A stretch of 8,475 bases of DNA from Desulfuromonadales bacterium (GTDB taxonomy: Bacteria > Desulfobacterota > Desulfuromonadia > Desulfuromonadales > BM103). A program made the position numbers and the translations under genes. The DNA lies in contig JAUWTX010000068.1 in NCBI GenBank assembly GCA_030614505.1, positions 1 through 8,475 on the forward strand. The letters are read 5' to 3'. The notes below the pieces were generated by a model. The model worked only from the letters and a program-made list of their open reading frames with translations, was not told the origin of the DNA and did no database searches. Positions 1 through 6,856 of this stretch are shown here, piece by piece; the first letter of the stretch is position 1; every line of letters starts with the position of its first letter.

Positions 1-444
1 ATGACCTATATGAAATATGTCAGCTCATTGGCATCGCCCGGTATTCTTCAATTTGCTTTGGCTCGTTTTCTGGCAGGCAATCAGTACGAACGTCATCTAC
101 GCAGAGTCCGTCGTCACTATAACCTGGCAAGGGATGACATTATCAAGGCTATCTATCGTTATTGGCCTCCACAGATATCTATCAACCAACCTGCGGGGGG
201 CTTTTTGCTTTGGTGCACGTTGCCCACTCACGTAGATGGCGACAAGCTTTATCAGCGGGCGAAAGCGATGGGGATTAATATCACCCCGGGAAGTCTGCTT
301 TCTTGCGATAAGTCCTTCAAGCACTGTATCCGACTTAATTTTGCGACTTGGCAAAATAATCCCATGTTTGTTGATGCGTTGAAAGAATTGGGCCGGTTGA
401 TAGCAAATGCAATTGAATCGCCTGGCGATCCTGGGCGCTCTTAA
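1..444 (+). CDS. PLP-dependent aminotransferase, MocR/GntR-type, C-terminal part (5' end outside window)
   Basis: The reading frame is open from the first base to a TAA at 442-444. The 147 residues resemble the C-terminal third of fold-type I aminotransferases, most like the aminotransferase half of MocR-family (GntR-fused) regulators. The segment PAGGFLLW (residues 64-71) matches the PxGGFxLW block common in MocR proteins. Arg111 in CIRLNFA sits where the family's conserved substrate-carboxylate arginine is expected. The PLP-lysine region and any N-terminal winged-helix DNA-binding domain would lie upstream, outside the window, so regulator and plain aminotransferase cannot be told apart. 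The ATG at position 1 is probably internal: the fragment is far too short for the family (about 400-500 residues) and no ribosome binding site can be seen. It converges on metX. Family assignment is fairly secure; the specific role is unknown. Confidence 0.82.
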   Translation: MTYMKYVSSLASPGILQFALARFLAGNQYERHLRRVRRHYNLARDDIIKAIYRYWPPQISINQPAGGFLLWCTLPTHVDGDKLYQRAKAMGINITPGSLLSCDKSFKHCIRLNFATWQNNPMFVDALKELGRLIANAIESPGDPGRS

Positions 445-640
445 CCTCTGGATTGCTTCTGACAGAACTGATCCGAGATAGATGATAAGACCGGTGTCCT
501 CAATGGGCCTTGGCTTTTTTCTTCCTATAAATCCACCTGCATTGTTTGGCAGGTATGAAATTGGACAGAATGTGAAATTCTTACTGACCCTGATATTTGA
601 GCAACCTGTTGCCCTTGCTTTTTGGATATAAATTCAAATG
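445..640. other. Intergenic region between convergent genes, weak hairpins only
   Basis: This 196-base gap separates the convergent aminotransferase-like gene and metX. No plausible gene is seen. It holds a perfect 6-bp inverted repeat, ACCTGC (535-540) and GCAGGT (549-554), without a T-run on either strand. It also holds a short 5-bp stem, AGCAA (600-604) and TTGCT (615-619), followed by TTTT on the plus strand, and a separate T6 run at 515-520. Any of these could help end transcription, but none makes a convincing intrinsic terminator. Confidence 0.4.
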
Positions 641-1756
641 TTAATTTGCTGACAACCGATCAAGAAACTCGACAATCTTCGGAGTAAACTTCTCCGGTTC
701 CACCAGGAACGAATCATGACCGTAATCTGAATCAATCAGGTGATACTCAGCCGGCTTGTCCTGCTTGCGCAACACCTCAATCAACTCTTCCGTCTGGTAG
801 GGTGGATAGAGCCAGTCTGAAGTGAAAGCAAACCAGAGAGATGGGCAGTCGAGACTGCTCAGGGCATCTTCTAGCCCATCAAACCCCCAGGCAACATCAT
901 AGAGGTCTAACACCTTGGCAAGATAGAGGAAGCTGTTGGTGTCAAAACGGTCGACGAAGCTGCGGCCGTTATAGGCCAGATATCTTTCGACCTCGAACTG
1001 TCCGAAGAAATCAAACTGTCCATCCCGTGCGGAGAACCTTCGACCGAACTTGAGTTGCATCGATGGATCGGAGAGAAACGAGATATGACCTACTGCTCGA
1101 GCCAGGGCCAGGCCGTCTGCCGGTGGGTGCTCCGGTTTGTAATTGCCTTTGCGCCACATCGGATCGTTATAGATGGCTTGACGGGCCAGAGCATTCAGTG
1201 CGATAGCCATTGGTGATGCTCGTCCAGTGCCGGCGATCGGAATGATCGAGCGAACCCGTTCCGGGTAGTGAATCCCCCACTCGAGGGCCTGCATGGCACC
1301 CATGCTGCCGCCGATCACGGTGAGCAGACTGTCGATACCGAGATGGTCGATTAATAGCTGCTGAGCGCGGACCATGTCACGAACCATGACAACCGGAAAC
1401 TGCAGCTTATAGGGCTTGCCTGTTCTGGGGTTGATGCTGGTCGGTCCGGTAGAACCGAAACAGGAACCTATGATGTTTGAGCAGATGACATAATAGCGGT
1501 TGGTGTCTAGTACCTTGCCGGGCCCGATCATGTCGTCCCACCACCCCGGTTTGCGATCTTCCAGGTCGTGGCGCCCAGCGGCATGGGCGTCTCCGGTCCA
1601 GGCATGGGCAACCAGGACGGCGTTGCTCTTGTTGTCGTTCAAACGACCATAGGTTTCATAGGCAAGCGTCAGCGGACCGAGTAAACGGCCGCTTTCAAGT
1701 TGCAATTCAACATCAAAATCGACGTATTCAGTTTTGACGATACCCAGTTCACTCAT
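641..1756 (-). CDS. metX: Homoserine O-acetyltransferase (MetX)
   Basis: A 371-residue alpha/beta-hydrolase that transfers an acyl group, normally acetyl from acetyl-CoA, to the hydroxyl of L-homoserine. This activates homoserine for sulfur incorporation in methionine synthesis. The nucleophile elbow GGSMG (residues 149-153, Ser151) is followed by AMQALEW. The other triad members are probably Asp314 in TSDWLYPP and His347 in DYGHDSF. GPTSINPRTGKPY and RDMVRAQ are typical MetX blocks, and the length is normal for the family. Some MetX-family enzymes use succinyl-CoA, and sequence reading alone cannot exclude that. I chose the ATG at 1754-1756 because homologues start just before a VKTE(Y/F) segment like the one here and because the longer frame (to 1858) runs through a transcription terminator. 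The Shine-Dalgarno match before this ATG is poor. Expression is very probably controlled by the SAM-I riboswitch upstream. No metW follows. Confidence 0.93.
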   Translation of the reverse strand: MSELGIVKTEYVDFDVELQLESGRLLGPLTLAYETYGRLNDNKSNAVLVAHAWTGDAHAAGRHDLEDRKPGWWDDMIGPGKVLDTNRYYVICSNIIGSCFGSTGPTSINPRTGKPYKLQFPVVMVRDMVRAQQLLIDHLGIDSLLTVIGGSMGAMQALEWGIHYPERVRSIIPIAGTGRASPMAIALNALARQAIYNDPMWRKGNYKPEHPPADGLALARAVGHISFLSDPSMQLKFGRRFSARDGQFDFFGQFEVERYLAYNGRSFVDRFDTNSFLYLAKVLDLYDVAWGFDGLEDALSSLDCPSLWFAFTSDWLYPPYQTEELIEVLRKQDKPAEYHLIDSDYGHDSFLVEPEKFTPKIVEFLDRLSAN

Positions 1757-1781
1757 ATTAAGGTCAATTACCGTTGGTAAT

Positions 1782-1816
1782 AAAAAAGGCCCCTTCTCTA
1801 AAAATGAGAAGGGGCC
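1782..1816 (-). terminator. Intrinsic terminator of the metX riboswitch (expression platform)
   Basis: On the minus strand GGCCCCTTCTC (1806-1816) and GAGAAGGGGCC (1788-1798) form a perfect 11-bp stem with a 7-base loop, followed at once by six Ts (1782-1787). It ends 25 bases before the metX start codon and lies within the leader, so it is a regulated terminator rather than the end of a gene. The CTCAT within the 5' arm region is complementary to ATGAG (1854-1858) of the aptamer's P1 3' strand. That suggests an antiterminator which forms when SAM is absent. The stem is seen directly; the antiterminator pairing is inferred. Confidence 0.93.
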
Positions 1817-1852
1817 AGCAGATACATTGAGATTCGGTACTGCGGGTCCCGT

Positions 1853-1980
1853 CCTCATCGCCCCCGCCAGAGTTTTGTCAGCGGGTTGGATTTAGCACCT
1901 GGCACCCACCATCTTCTTGGCGATGGCGAATCGGTTGCTGTGGCTTCAAAGGGCCTGTCCCTCCACCACTCTTGATAAAG
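1853..1980 (-). promoter_or_regulatory. SAM-I (S-box) riboswitch aptamer upstream of metX
   Basis: Read on the minus strand, the leader matches the S-box consensus closely. It begins CTTTATCAAGAG, continues with GGTGGAGGGAC, then GGCCC, TGAAGCC and GCAACC, and later has GGTGCTAAATCC. P1 forms between CTTTATC (1974-1980) and GATGAGG (1853-1859): seven pairs, two of them G-U. GCCATC and GATGGT close the P3 hairpin, and CCCGC/GCGGG form P4. SAM-I aptamers bind S-adenosylmethionine and usually turn off methionine and cysteine genes by terminating transcription. The metX gene and terminator immediately downstream fit that OFF-switch logic. The aptamer call rests on sequence and pairing together and is strong; the direction of control is inferred. 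Confidence 0.93.
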
Positions 1981-2001
1981 ACGTGTTGCTATGTTGGCGA
2001 A

Positions 2002-2030
2002 ACTCTAACGAAAATCATCTGTTTTGTCAA
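2002..2030 (-). promoter_or_regulatory. Sigma-70-like promoter of the metX riboswitch transcript
   Basis: On the minus strand a perfect TTGACA (2025-2030) is separated by exactly 17 bases from TAGAGT (2002-2007), a 4/6 match to TATAAT. Transcription would start near 1995, about 15 bases before the S-box aptamer, which is the expected place. The promoter lies just beyond the end of the upstream chemoreceptor gene, so metX can be transcribed independently of it. The -35 element falls inside the left copy of a tandem repeat (2023-2063). Confidence 0.75.
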
Positions 2031-2063
2031 ACTGTTTACCCGTTTGTCAGATTCGTTTACTCG
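2023..2063. repeat. Adjacent 20/21-bp imperfect direct repeat overlapping the metX -35 box
   Basis: Copy 1 is TTTGTCAAACTGTTTACCCG (2023-2042). Copy 2 occupies 2043-2063 with the same TTTGTCA start, GTTTAC core and CG end, and one extra base in the middle. The copies abut exactly and occupy one helical turn pair each. The repeat fills the space between the chemoreceptor stop codon and the metX promoter, and copy 1 contains the -35 hexamer. It could be a duplicated operator or a chance duplication; no known regulator site is recognised. Confidence 0.65.
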
Positions 2064-2067
2064 TGCG

Positions 2068-4428
2068 TCAGGACTTGAAAGAACCGATTTCTTTATCCAG
2101 GACTTCGGCCTGCTCGGCCAGGTTCTCCACCACTTTATCCAGTTCGGTCGTACGGACAGCATTGTCCCCCGCGATCTTGCGGACAGCAGAAACGGCTTCA
2201 ACGACTTGCCGACTGCGTTCTGACTGATCTTTGGACGCCTGATCGATCTGTTGCAACATGTTGCGAATATTTTCCATGCTTGCACTGATCTGATGGCTGC
2301 CTTTAGCCTGTTCGCCGGTACTGAGTTTGACCTGTGAGGAAATATCTTTCATCGATTCAGTAGCCTGGGCCAGTTGCTGAATTCCATCCGACTGCTGTTT
2401 TACAGCGGATGATATCTGCTGCAGCATATTGGCGACCTGGTTGACTGCTTCGGTAATCTGACGGCTACCGCGTGACTGTTCCTGAGTAGCGCGCACGATA
2501 CTCTTAACCCGTTCTGCAGAGCGGAGGGAGCTCTCAGTGAGTTTTTCCAATGCTACCTCGGCAACTTTTGAGCGCTCCGCTTCTTCGTGAACCCGTTCGC
2601 TGCCAATCTGCATAGCCTTGACTGCTTCGACGGTTCCTGTCTGCAAACGACGAATGATGGCAGAAATTTCCTGGGTCGACATGGCTGTGCGTTCAGCCAG
2701 TTCACGAATTTCATCCGCAACCACCGCAAAACCTTTGCCATGCTCTCCGGCCTGAGCGGCGATAATCGATGCATTCAGTGAGAGCAGGCGGGTCTGGTCG
2801 GCAACTTCGTCAATAACGGTCAGAATCGTACCAATTTCACCGGATTGCTTGCCCAGTTCTTCGATGGTTCTACTGGCTTCTTCGACATTCGTACGAATCG
2901 CCTGGATACCGGCAATCGTTTCGGCTACTGCCGCCTTACCCATTTCGGCATCGCGGTTGGCCTGCTCGGAGAGTTCATTCGTCTGTTGTGCGGTTTCCTC
3001 AACCTCCTTGATCGATGCATCCATCTCCGTGATCGAAGAGGCGGTTACTTCCGTTGAAGAGGAGAGGTTGTCGAGATTGTCAGCGACTTGCTGGCTGGAA
3101 ACAGACAGCTCGGTGGTTGAACTGGAGACGCTTTCAATCGTACTGAAGAGACGATCTACCTGGGAAACAATTTCCTCGATGGTCGCTCCCAACTCCAGTG
3201 TCGCTGAGGATGAAATTTCTACAGCTTCAAGTAAAGCGCTGATGCTATTGGTTACCTCGATCGTTGATTCGTCAATCCCCTGGATTGCCTGGAAGGAATC
3301 TTCCAGAGCTTCAGTCTGCCTGGTTGTACCGTTACTGACCTCACGGGATGTGTAGCGAATCTTTTCAGTGGCCGTAAAGATGTCGCCGGCCGCAGACCGG
3401 ATGCGCAGGACCATCTCGCGAAGGCGATCCACAAATCGGTTGAAATTGCCAGCCAGTTCGCCAACCTCATCGTTGCTGCTGACCTTCAGGGTACGGGTGA
3501 GGTCAGCCTCACCCTGGGAGATTTCCTTGAGATTATCAACAACCTCCAGGAGCGGTTGCGTGAGGGCCCGGGAGAAAAGCAAAGCAGCAATCACAACGAC
3601 CACAATGACGATTGCAATCAGCATGACCATCAAGTTACGTAGTGATTGTTGTGCCTCCAACGCAGTGTTGAGATCCTGCGCTATAACGAGTTGAAAAGAG
3701 GTGCCGGGCAGATCACGCATGACCGGCAGATAAGGTTTGCCACCAAGCAGAATTTCATTGTTCTGTTGAGATAAGCTCAGGTTTCGAAAATCAGGGTGCG
3801 AAGTCCCAACCACGCCCTGTTTCCCCAGGAAGGCGACTTCGACGCCTCCCATTTCCTTGACACGGATGGCAAAATTGTCATCCAGCAGGTAGGCGCCAAC
3901 CAGGAAGCCGACAACATTTTCCTGAAGCTTGACCGGGGTGGCAACGAGAATTGTCAGCTTGCCCATATAACTTGAAAGACCTGCCTGAGTTTGTCCGGTT
4001 TCCCGCGCATTAACGAGAACAGGATGGTCAGTTTCCGGTTCCTCGGGCAGAGTCAATCCTTCGTTATGGACTCTCAGTAGAGATGTGCCATCGGCACCAA
4101 GAACTTCCAGAATATCCATGTCGTACTGAGACTGGACCACTTCGATCAACTCGTGCAACTGATCGATATCCTGGGTCAATGATGCATAGTAGAGGGCGTT
4201 GACCATGTCTGAAGAGCTGCTCAGCAGTTGCAGATAGTTGGATAACTCCAGTTGGCTGCTGCTGGTGCTGCGCTCAACAAAATTACTTGATTTCTCGGCA
4301 AACTGCACCATGCTGTCGTGAATCTGATCTTTGGTGAAGTTGGAAAGGAAAGCCAGGCTGGCTAGTAAAGGAACCACTGCAACCAACAGCAGAACAAGGA
4401 TTACTTTACCACGCAATTTCATATTCAT
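2068..4428 (-). CDS. Methyl-accepting chemotaxis protein with Cache-like periplasmic sensor
   Basis: A 786-residue transmembrane chemoreceptor that should signal to CheA/CheW. A short cytoplasmic N-terminus leads into TM1 (about residues 9-29). A periplasmic domain of about 235 residues (30-264) has a dCache-like pattern, with long helices then strands such as LEVLGADGTSLLRV and LTILVATPV. TM2 (about 265-285) is followed by a HAMP domain (286-340) and a long coiled-coil signalling domain. The hairpin tip lies near 531-580 and includes IDEVADQTRLLSLNAS and GKGFAVVADEIRELAERT. Compared with E. coli Tsr, the tip has QTRLL for QTNIL and IIAAQAGE for VEAARAGE. The protein ends GSFKS without a CheR-binding NWETF-type tail. 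ATG at 4428 is chosen because AGGGA lies seven bases upstream; another ATG two codons later is less well placed. No che genes are adjacent. The ligand cannot be predicted. Confidence 0.93.
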   Translation of the reverse strand: MNMKLRGKVILVLLLVAVVPLLASLAFLSNFTKDQIHDSMVQFAEKSSNFVERSTSSSQLELSNYLQLLSSSSDMVNALYYASLTQDIDQLHELIEVVQSQYDMDILEVLGADGTSLLRVHNEGLTLPEEPETDHPVLVNARETGQTQAGLSSYMGKLTILVATPVKLQENVVGFLVGAYLLDDNFAIRVKEMGGVEVAFLGKQGVVGTSHPDFRNLSLSQQNNEILLGGKPYLPVMRDLPGTSFQLVIAQDLNTALEAQQSLRNLMVMLIAIVIVVVVIAALLFSRALTQPLLEVVDNLKEISQGEADLTRTLKVSSNDEVGELAGNFNRFVDRLREMVLRIRSAAGDIFTATEKIRYTSREVSNGTTRQTEALEDSFQAIQGIDESTIEVTNSISALLEAVEISSSATLELGATIEEIVSQVDRLFSTIESVSSSTTELSVSSQQVADNLDNLSSSTEVTASSITEMDASIKEVEETAQQTNELSEQANRDAEMGKAAVAETIAGIQAIRTNVEEASRTIEELGKQSGEIGTILTVIDEVADQTRLLSLNASIIAAQAGEHGKGFAVVADEIRELAERTAMSTQEISAIIRRLQTGTVEAVKAMQIGSERVHEEAERSKVAEVALEKLTESSLRSAERVKSIVRATQEQSRGSRQITEAVNQVANMLQQISSAVKQQSDGIQQLAQATESMKDISSQVKLSTGEQAKGSHQISASMENIRNMLQQIDQASKDQSERSRQVVEAVSAVRKIAGDNAVRTTELDKVVENLAEQAEVLDKEIGSFKS

Positions 4429-4614
4429 TATCAGTTCCCTTAGAGAAGATAAGTTTCAGTGCAGAGAAAAGCTCTTAGATACTACATGGATTTTTCTTTG
4501 AGCGCTACTGTTGGTGGGAAAGTTGTTGGTAGGAAAGTCAACCCAAGCGGGCTGTTGCCAAGGGCTCTTTCTGCCCTTGCTGGCCATTCTCTTTCATGGC
4601 GGTTTCCCTTTTGC
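4429..4614 (-). other. Structured gap between the barrel gene and the chemoreceptor gene
   Basis: Read on the minus strand, this 186-base gap contains two hairpins. GCCAT (4596-4600) pairs with ATGGC (4583-4587), and CAAGGGC (4573-4579) pairs perfectly with GCCCTTG (4559-4565). GGAAA (4603-4607) and TTTCC (4532-4536) could close them into a three-way junction. The T-run expected of an intrinsic terminator is absent after both hairpins. A 19-codon frame, ATG at 4597 to TGA at 4538, runs through the hairpins but has no recognisable product. The layout loosely recalls a riboswitch such as the c-di-GMP-I (GEMM) class, but the conserved GEMM core is not matched. No convincing promoter for the chemoreceptor was found. 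Confidence 0.4.
4509..4538. repeat. 15-bp tandem direct repeat, two copies
   Basis: TGTTGGTGGGAAAGT (4509-4523) is followed immediately by TGTTGGTAGGAAAGT (4524-4538); 14 of 15 bases are identical. It lies in the non-coding gap upstream of the chemoreceptor gene, about 80 bases from its start. It may be a duplicated protein-binding site or simple slippage. Function unknown. Confidence 0.8.
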
Positions 4615-6810
4615 TCAGAAAATCCCGGTGAGGTTGGCGATAAAAGTTTGTGCTGTGCCATCAAAGGCGTTGGCATTCCGGTCTTCGTAATCGTCAAAAG
4701 TGTATTCAAAGCCTGCAGTTAATATCTCAGAAATCTTCCAGTTGAAGCGTGCTTTGATACCATTCTGCCGGAGGTCCACTTCGCTGATTTCTTGCAGGTC
4801 GTCAGCAGTGGCCAGGGCTTCGCCGACAAAGTCACCACTGAGATGTTCGAAAGCTCTGGAATCAAAGCCTGGAGAGAATTCTGCAGAGGAGCGGATATGG
4901 TAACCTTCCAGGCGGCAACTCATGTTTTTCATGATGCGCAGATTAATACCGGCGGAGAGGGTGTGAACTTGCTGCTCATAGTCTGTATTATTATCCAGGA
5001 TGGTGTAATCAGTCGGGCCGCCGGGGTCACCTGAGTCAGGCGCGGCACCAAACAGGACATCCTGGTCAATCCGGGAGCGTAGAAAACCGTAATTGAGATC
5101 TGCAGAAAAGATGTCATTCGGGACGAACCAGAAGCCGAGCGCCAGCTTCTCACGTTCTTCATCGCGATCGAGGTCAAAGGGAATCGGTCCGCTGTCGAAC
5201 TGGATTGCAGTCCGATCATTATTGTCACCGCGCAGAATATCGATGCTGCCGGTTGCTCCCCAGATCGCGGAAGGTTTGTAGCTCACATTGAGAAAAAGCT
5301 CGTTGCTGTCGCTCAAAGAGGTGCCGTACGCAGGGTTGTCGGTGTTTGTGTACTCATACCAGCCGTTCAGTTTGAGAGCTGACTTCTCCAGAAACCGAGA
5401 GTAGAATGTCAGACGAAACCGGTTGATCTCCTCGTTGTCGGGCAGAGCCCAGTTGGGATTTGAAATGCTGGCAAATGTATTGTGCTGGCCAACGCCGGTA
5501 TTGTTCCTGTCGATGTCTTCACGTTCAAACTCGGCCTTGAGCGTCAGGCGATATGACGGTCGATAGGAGACGAATGCCGCATAATTATTACGATCGATAT
5601 CAACACTTTCCCTTACCGGTATGCCACTGAAGAAAAAGGGGTTGGCCGGTGAGGCCACGCCGTCCGAAGTCTGTATGCCAGGAACATCGCTGTCGAGGTC
5701 CAGCATCCTGTAGCGGAAACTAAAGGTCCAGTTCTCTCCAGGGGTATAAGTGACATCGGCTGCCAGTTTTTGATAATCGGTTTCGGGATCCACCGGGCTG
5801 ACAGCTTTCAGGTTCGATTCATTCTCACGTTTGCCGATTGTGTAGCTGGCCGAAGAAACGAAACCACCGGATTGAGGCAGGTTGATCGTGAAGGTTGACT
5901 CAGAGAGCCTGGAGTCTGGAGCGTCATCGTGAACCAACTCACGTGGCGGTCCCAAAAAGCGCAGAGTATTGGATTCGAAGTCGTCAGCAGGGGCATCCTC
6001 TTTTTCCCTGAACTCACGCAAGGTTTGCAGGAATGCGATGTCGATCGGCCCCAGGTGGGCATCAAAACCTACCTGGAATTCTTCAGTGACACGGTCGATC
6101 TTCCTGGTGCGGCTTTGCATGTGACAGGCAGAGGCACAGCTTTCATCGACAAAGCGTAGCTGTTCCTTGCCCTTTCTCTCCATACGCCAGTAAGAGAGAT
6201 TGATATGTGCCGGATAGGTTGAGAGTTTGCCGCGCAACTTGATTTCATCAATGGTGATTCTACGGCCATAATCGAGGCCGGGGTTATGATCGGAATAGTA
6301 GGCATCAGTGATATCGAGGTCTGGTGCAGCTTCGGGTGGGGTGTTCGGATCTGATATGTCAAAGACATTTTCCAGGGTGGTTTCGGCAGGATTACGTGCT
6401 TCAGGGTGATTCTGGTAGGGGACATGATCCAGATTGTGATACATCCTCTCCGACCTGGCATTCAGCCGGAAGAGGGTTTTATAGTCGAAGTGGCCTTCGA
6501 TAAAATAGTCATTGTAATTGAGGAAGTCCCCGACCAAAGAGATGTTCTTGTCACCGAAGTCCTGTTTGTAGATAAGATTGAAGGTCGGGCTGTCATCAAG
6601 AAACTTGTATTCGGCTGCCCGGTTTGGATTGTCATCTGTGCTGATCCAACGATAGCCGGTCGACACCTCCAGAACTTTACTGTCTTCCTCCACGGGAAGT
6701 ATATCACCAGAGTCTGCCAGCCCGGAGCCCGGAGACAATATCAACAAGGCCGAAGACAATAACAACAAGGAAGGAATCAGAATCCCGTAATGCAAACTTT
6801 TTTGAACCAT
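4615..6810 (-). CDS. MtrB/PioB-like outer-membrane beta-barrel of a porin-cytochrome conduit
   Basis: A 731-residue exported protein. Residues 1-32 form a signal peptide with a long hydrophobic core (LIPSLLLLSSALLIL) and likely cleavage after GLA. The rest consists of alternating amphipathic strands ending in aromatic residues, for example WTFSFRYRMLDLDSD and RLTLKAEFERED. It finishes with FIANLTGIF, a C-terminal phenylalanine typical of BAM-inserted barrels. Length, strand pattern and position directly after a decaheme cytochrome fit the MtrB/PioB-type porin that sheaths the cytochrome in the outer membrane. Residues 225-230, CASACH, form a CX3CH motif that could hold a heme or be a disulfide pair; it is unusual in a barrel. 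ATG at 6810 is chosen because AGGAG (6820-6824) lies nine bases upstream; an ATG nine bases earlier abuts the AGGAG. It starts 46 bases after the cytochrome stop, so the two are probably cotranscribed. The exact subfamily is uncertain. Confidence 0.82.
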   Translation of the reverse strand: MVQKSLHYGILIPSLLLLSSALLILSPGSGLADSGDILPVEEDSKVLEVSTGYRWISTDDNPNRAAEYKFLDDSPTFNLIYKQDFGDKNISLVGDFLNYNDYFIEGHFDYKTLFRLNARSERMYHNLDHVPYQNHPEARNPAETTLENVFDISDPNTPPEAAPDLDITDAYYSDHNPGLDYGRRITIDEIKLRGKLSTYPAHINLSYWRMERKGKEQLRFVDESCASACHMQSRTRKIDRVTEEFQVGFDAHLGPIDIAFLQTLREFREKEDAPADDFESNTLRFLGPPRELVHDDAPDSRLSESTFTINLPQSGGFVSSASYTIGKRENESNLKAVSPVDPETDYQKLAADVTYTPGENWTFSFRYRMLDLDSDVPGIQTSDGVASPANPFFFSGIPVRESVDIDRNNYAAFVSYRPSYRLTLKAEFEREDIDRNNTGVGQHNTFASISNPNWALPDNEEINRFRLTFYSRFLEKSALKLNGWYEYTNTDNPAYGTSLSDSNELFLNVSYKPSAIWGATGSIDILRGDNNDRTAIQFDSGPIPFDLDRDEEREKLALGFWFVPNDIFSADLNYGFLRSRIDQDVLFGAAPDSGDPGGPTDYTILDNNTDYEQQVHTLSAGINLRIMKNMSCRLEGYHIRSSAEFSPGFDSRAFEHLSGDFVGEALATADDLQEISEVDLRQNGIKARFNWKISEILTAGFEYTFDDYEDRNANAFDGTAQTFIANLTGIF

Positions 6811-6819
6811 TACGAACAT

Positions 6820-6824
6820 CTCCT
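6820..6824 (-). promoter_or_regulatory. Ribosome binding site of the barrel gene
   Basis: AGGAG on the minus strand lies nine bases before the ATG at 6808-6810 and directly abuts an earlier in-frame ATG at 6817-6819. The spacing favours the later start codon. Confidence 0.7.
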
Positions 6825-6856
6825 GTGACCTCGTACACATAACAGACAACAAAAAG

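Noticed and set aside
1757..1858. N-terminal extension of the metX reading frame (34 extra residues)
   Set aside because: It runs through the riboswitch terminator and into the aptamer's P1 strand, and homologous MetX proteins lack it. It is leader RNA, not coding sequence.
2849..3355. Plus-strand frame of 168 codons inside the chemoreceptor gene
   Set aside because: It is antisense to the coiled-coil signalling domain. Its Ser/Leu-rich composition mirrors the sense codons, and no domain is recognisable.
4559..4579. Perfect 7-bp hairpin after the barrel gene as an intrinsic terminator
   Set aside because: No T-run follows the stem on the minus strand, so it is not called a terminator; it is described as part of the structured gap.
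4459..4722. Plus-strand frame of 87 codons across the barrel/chemoreceptor gap
   Set aside because: It overlaps the end of the barrel gene on the other strand, lacks a ribosome binding site and resembles no known family.
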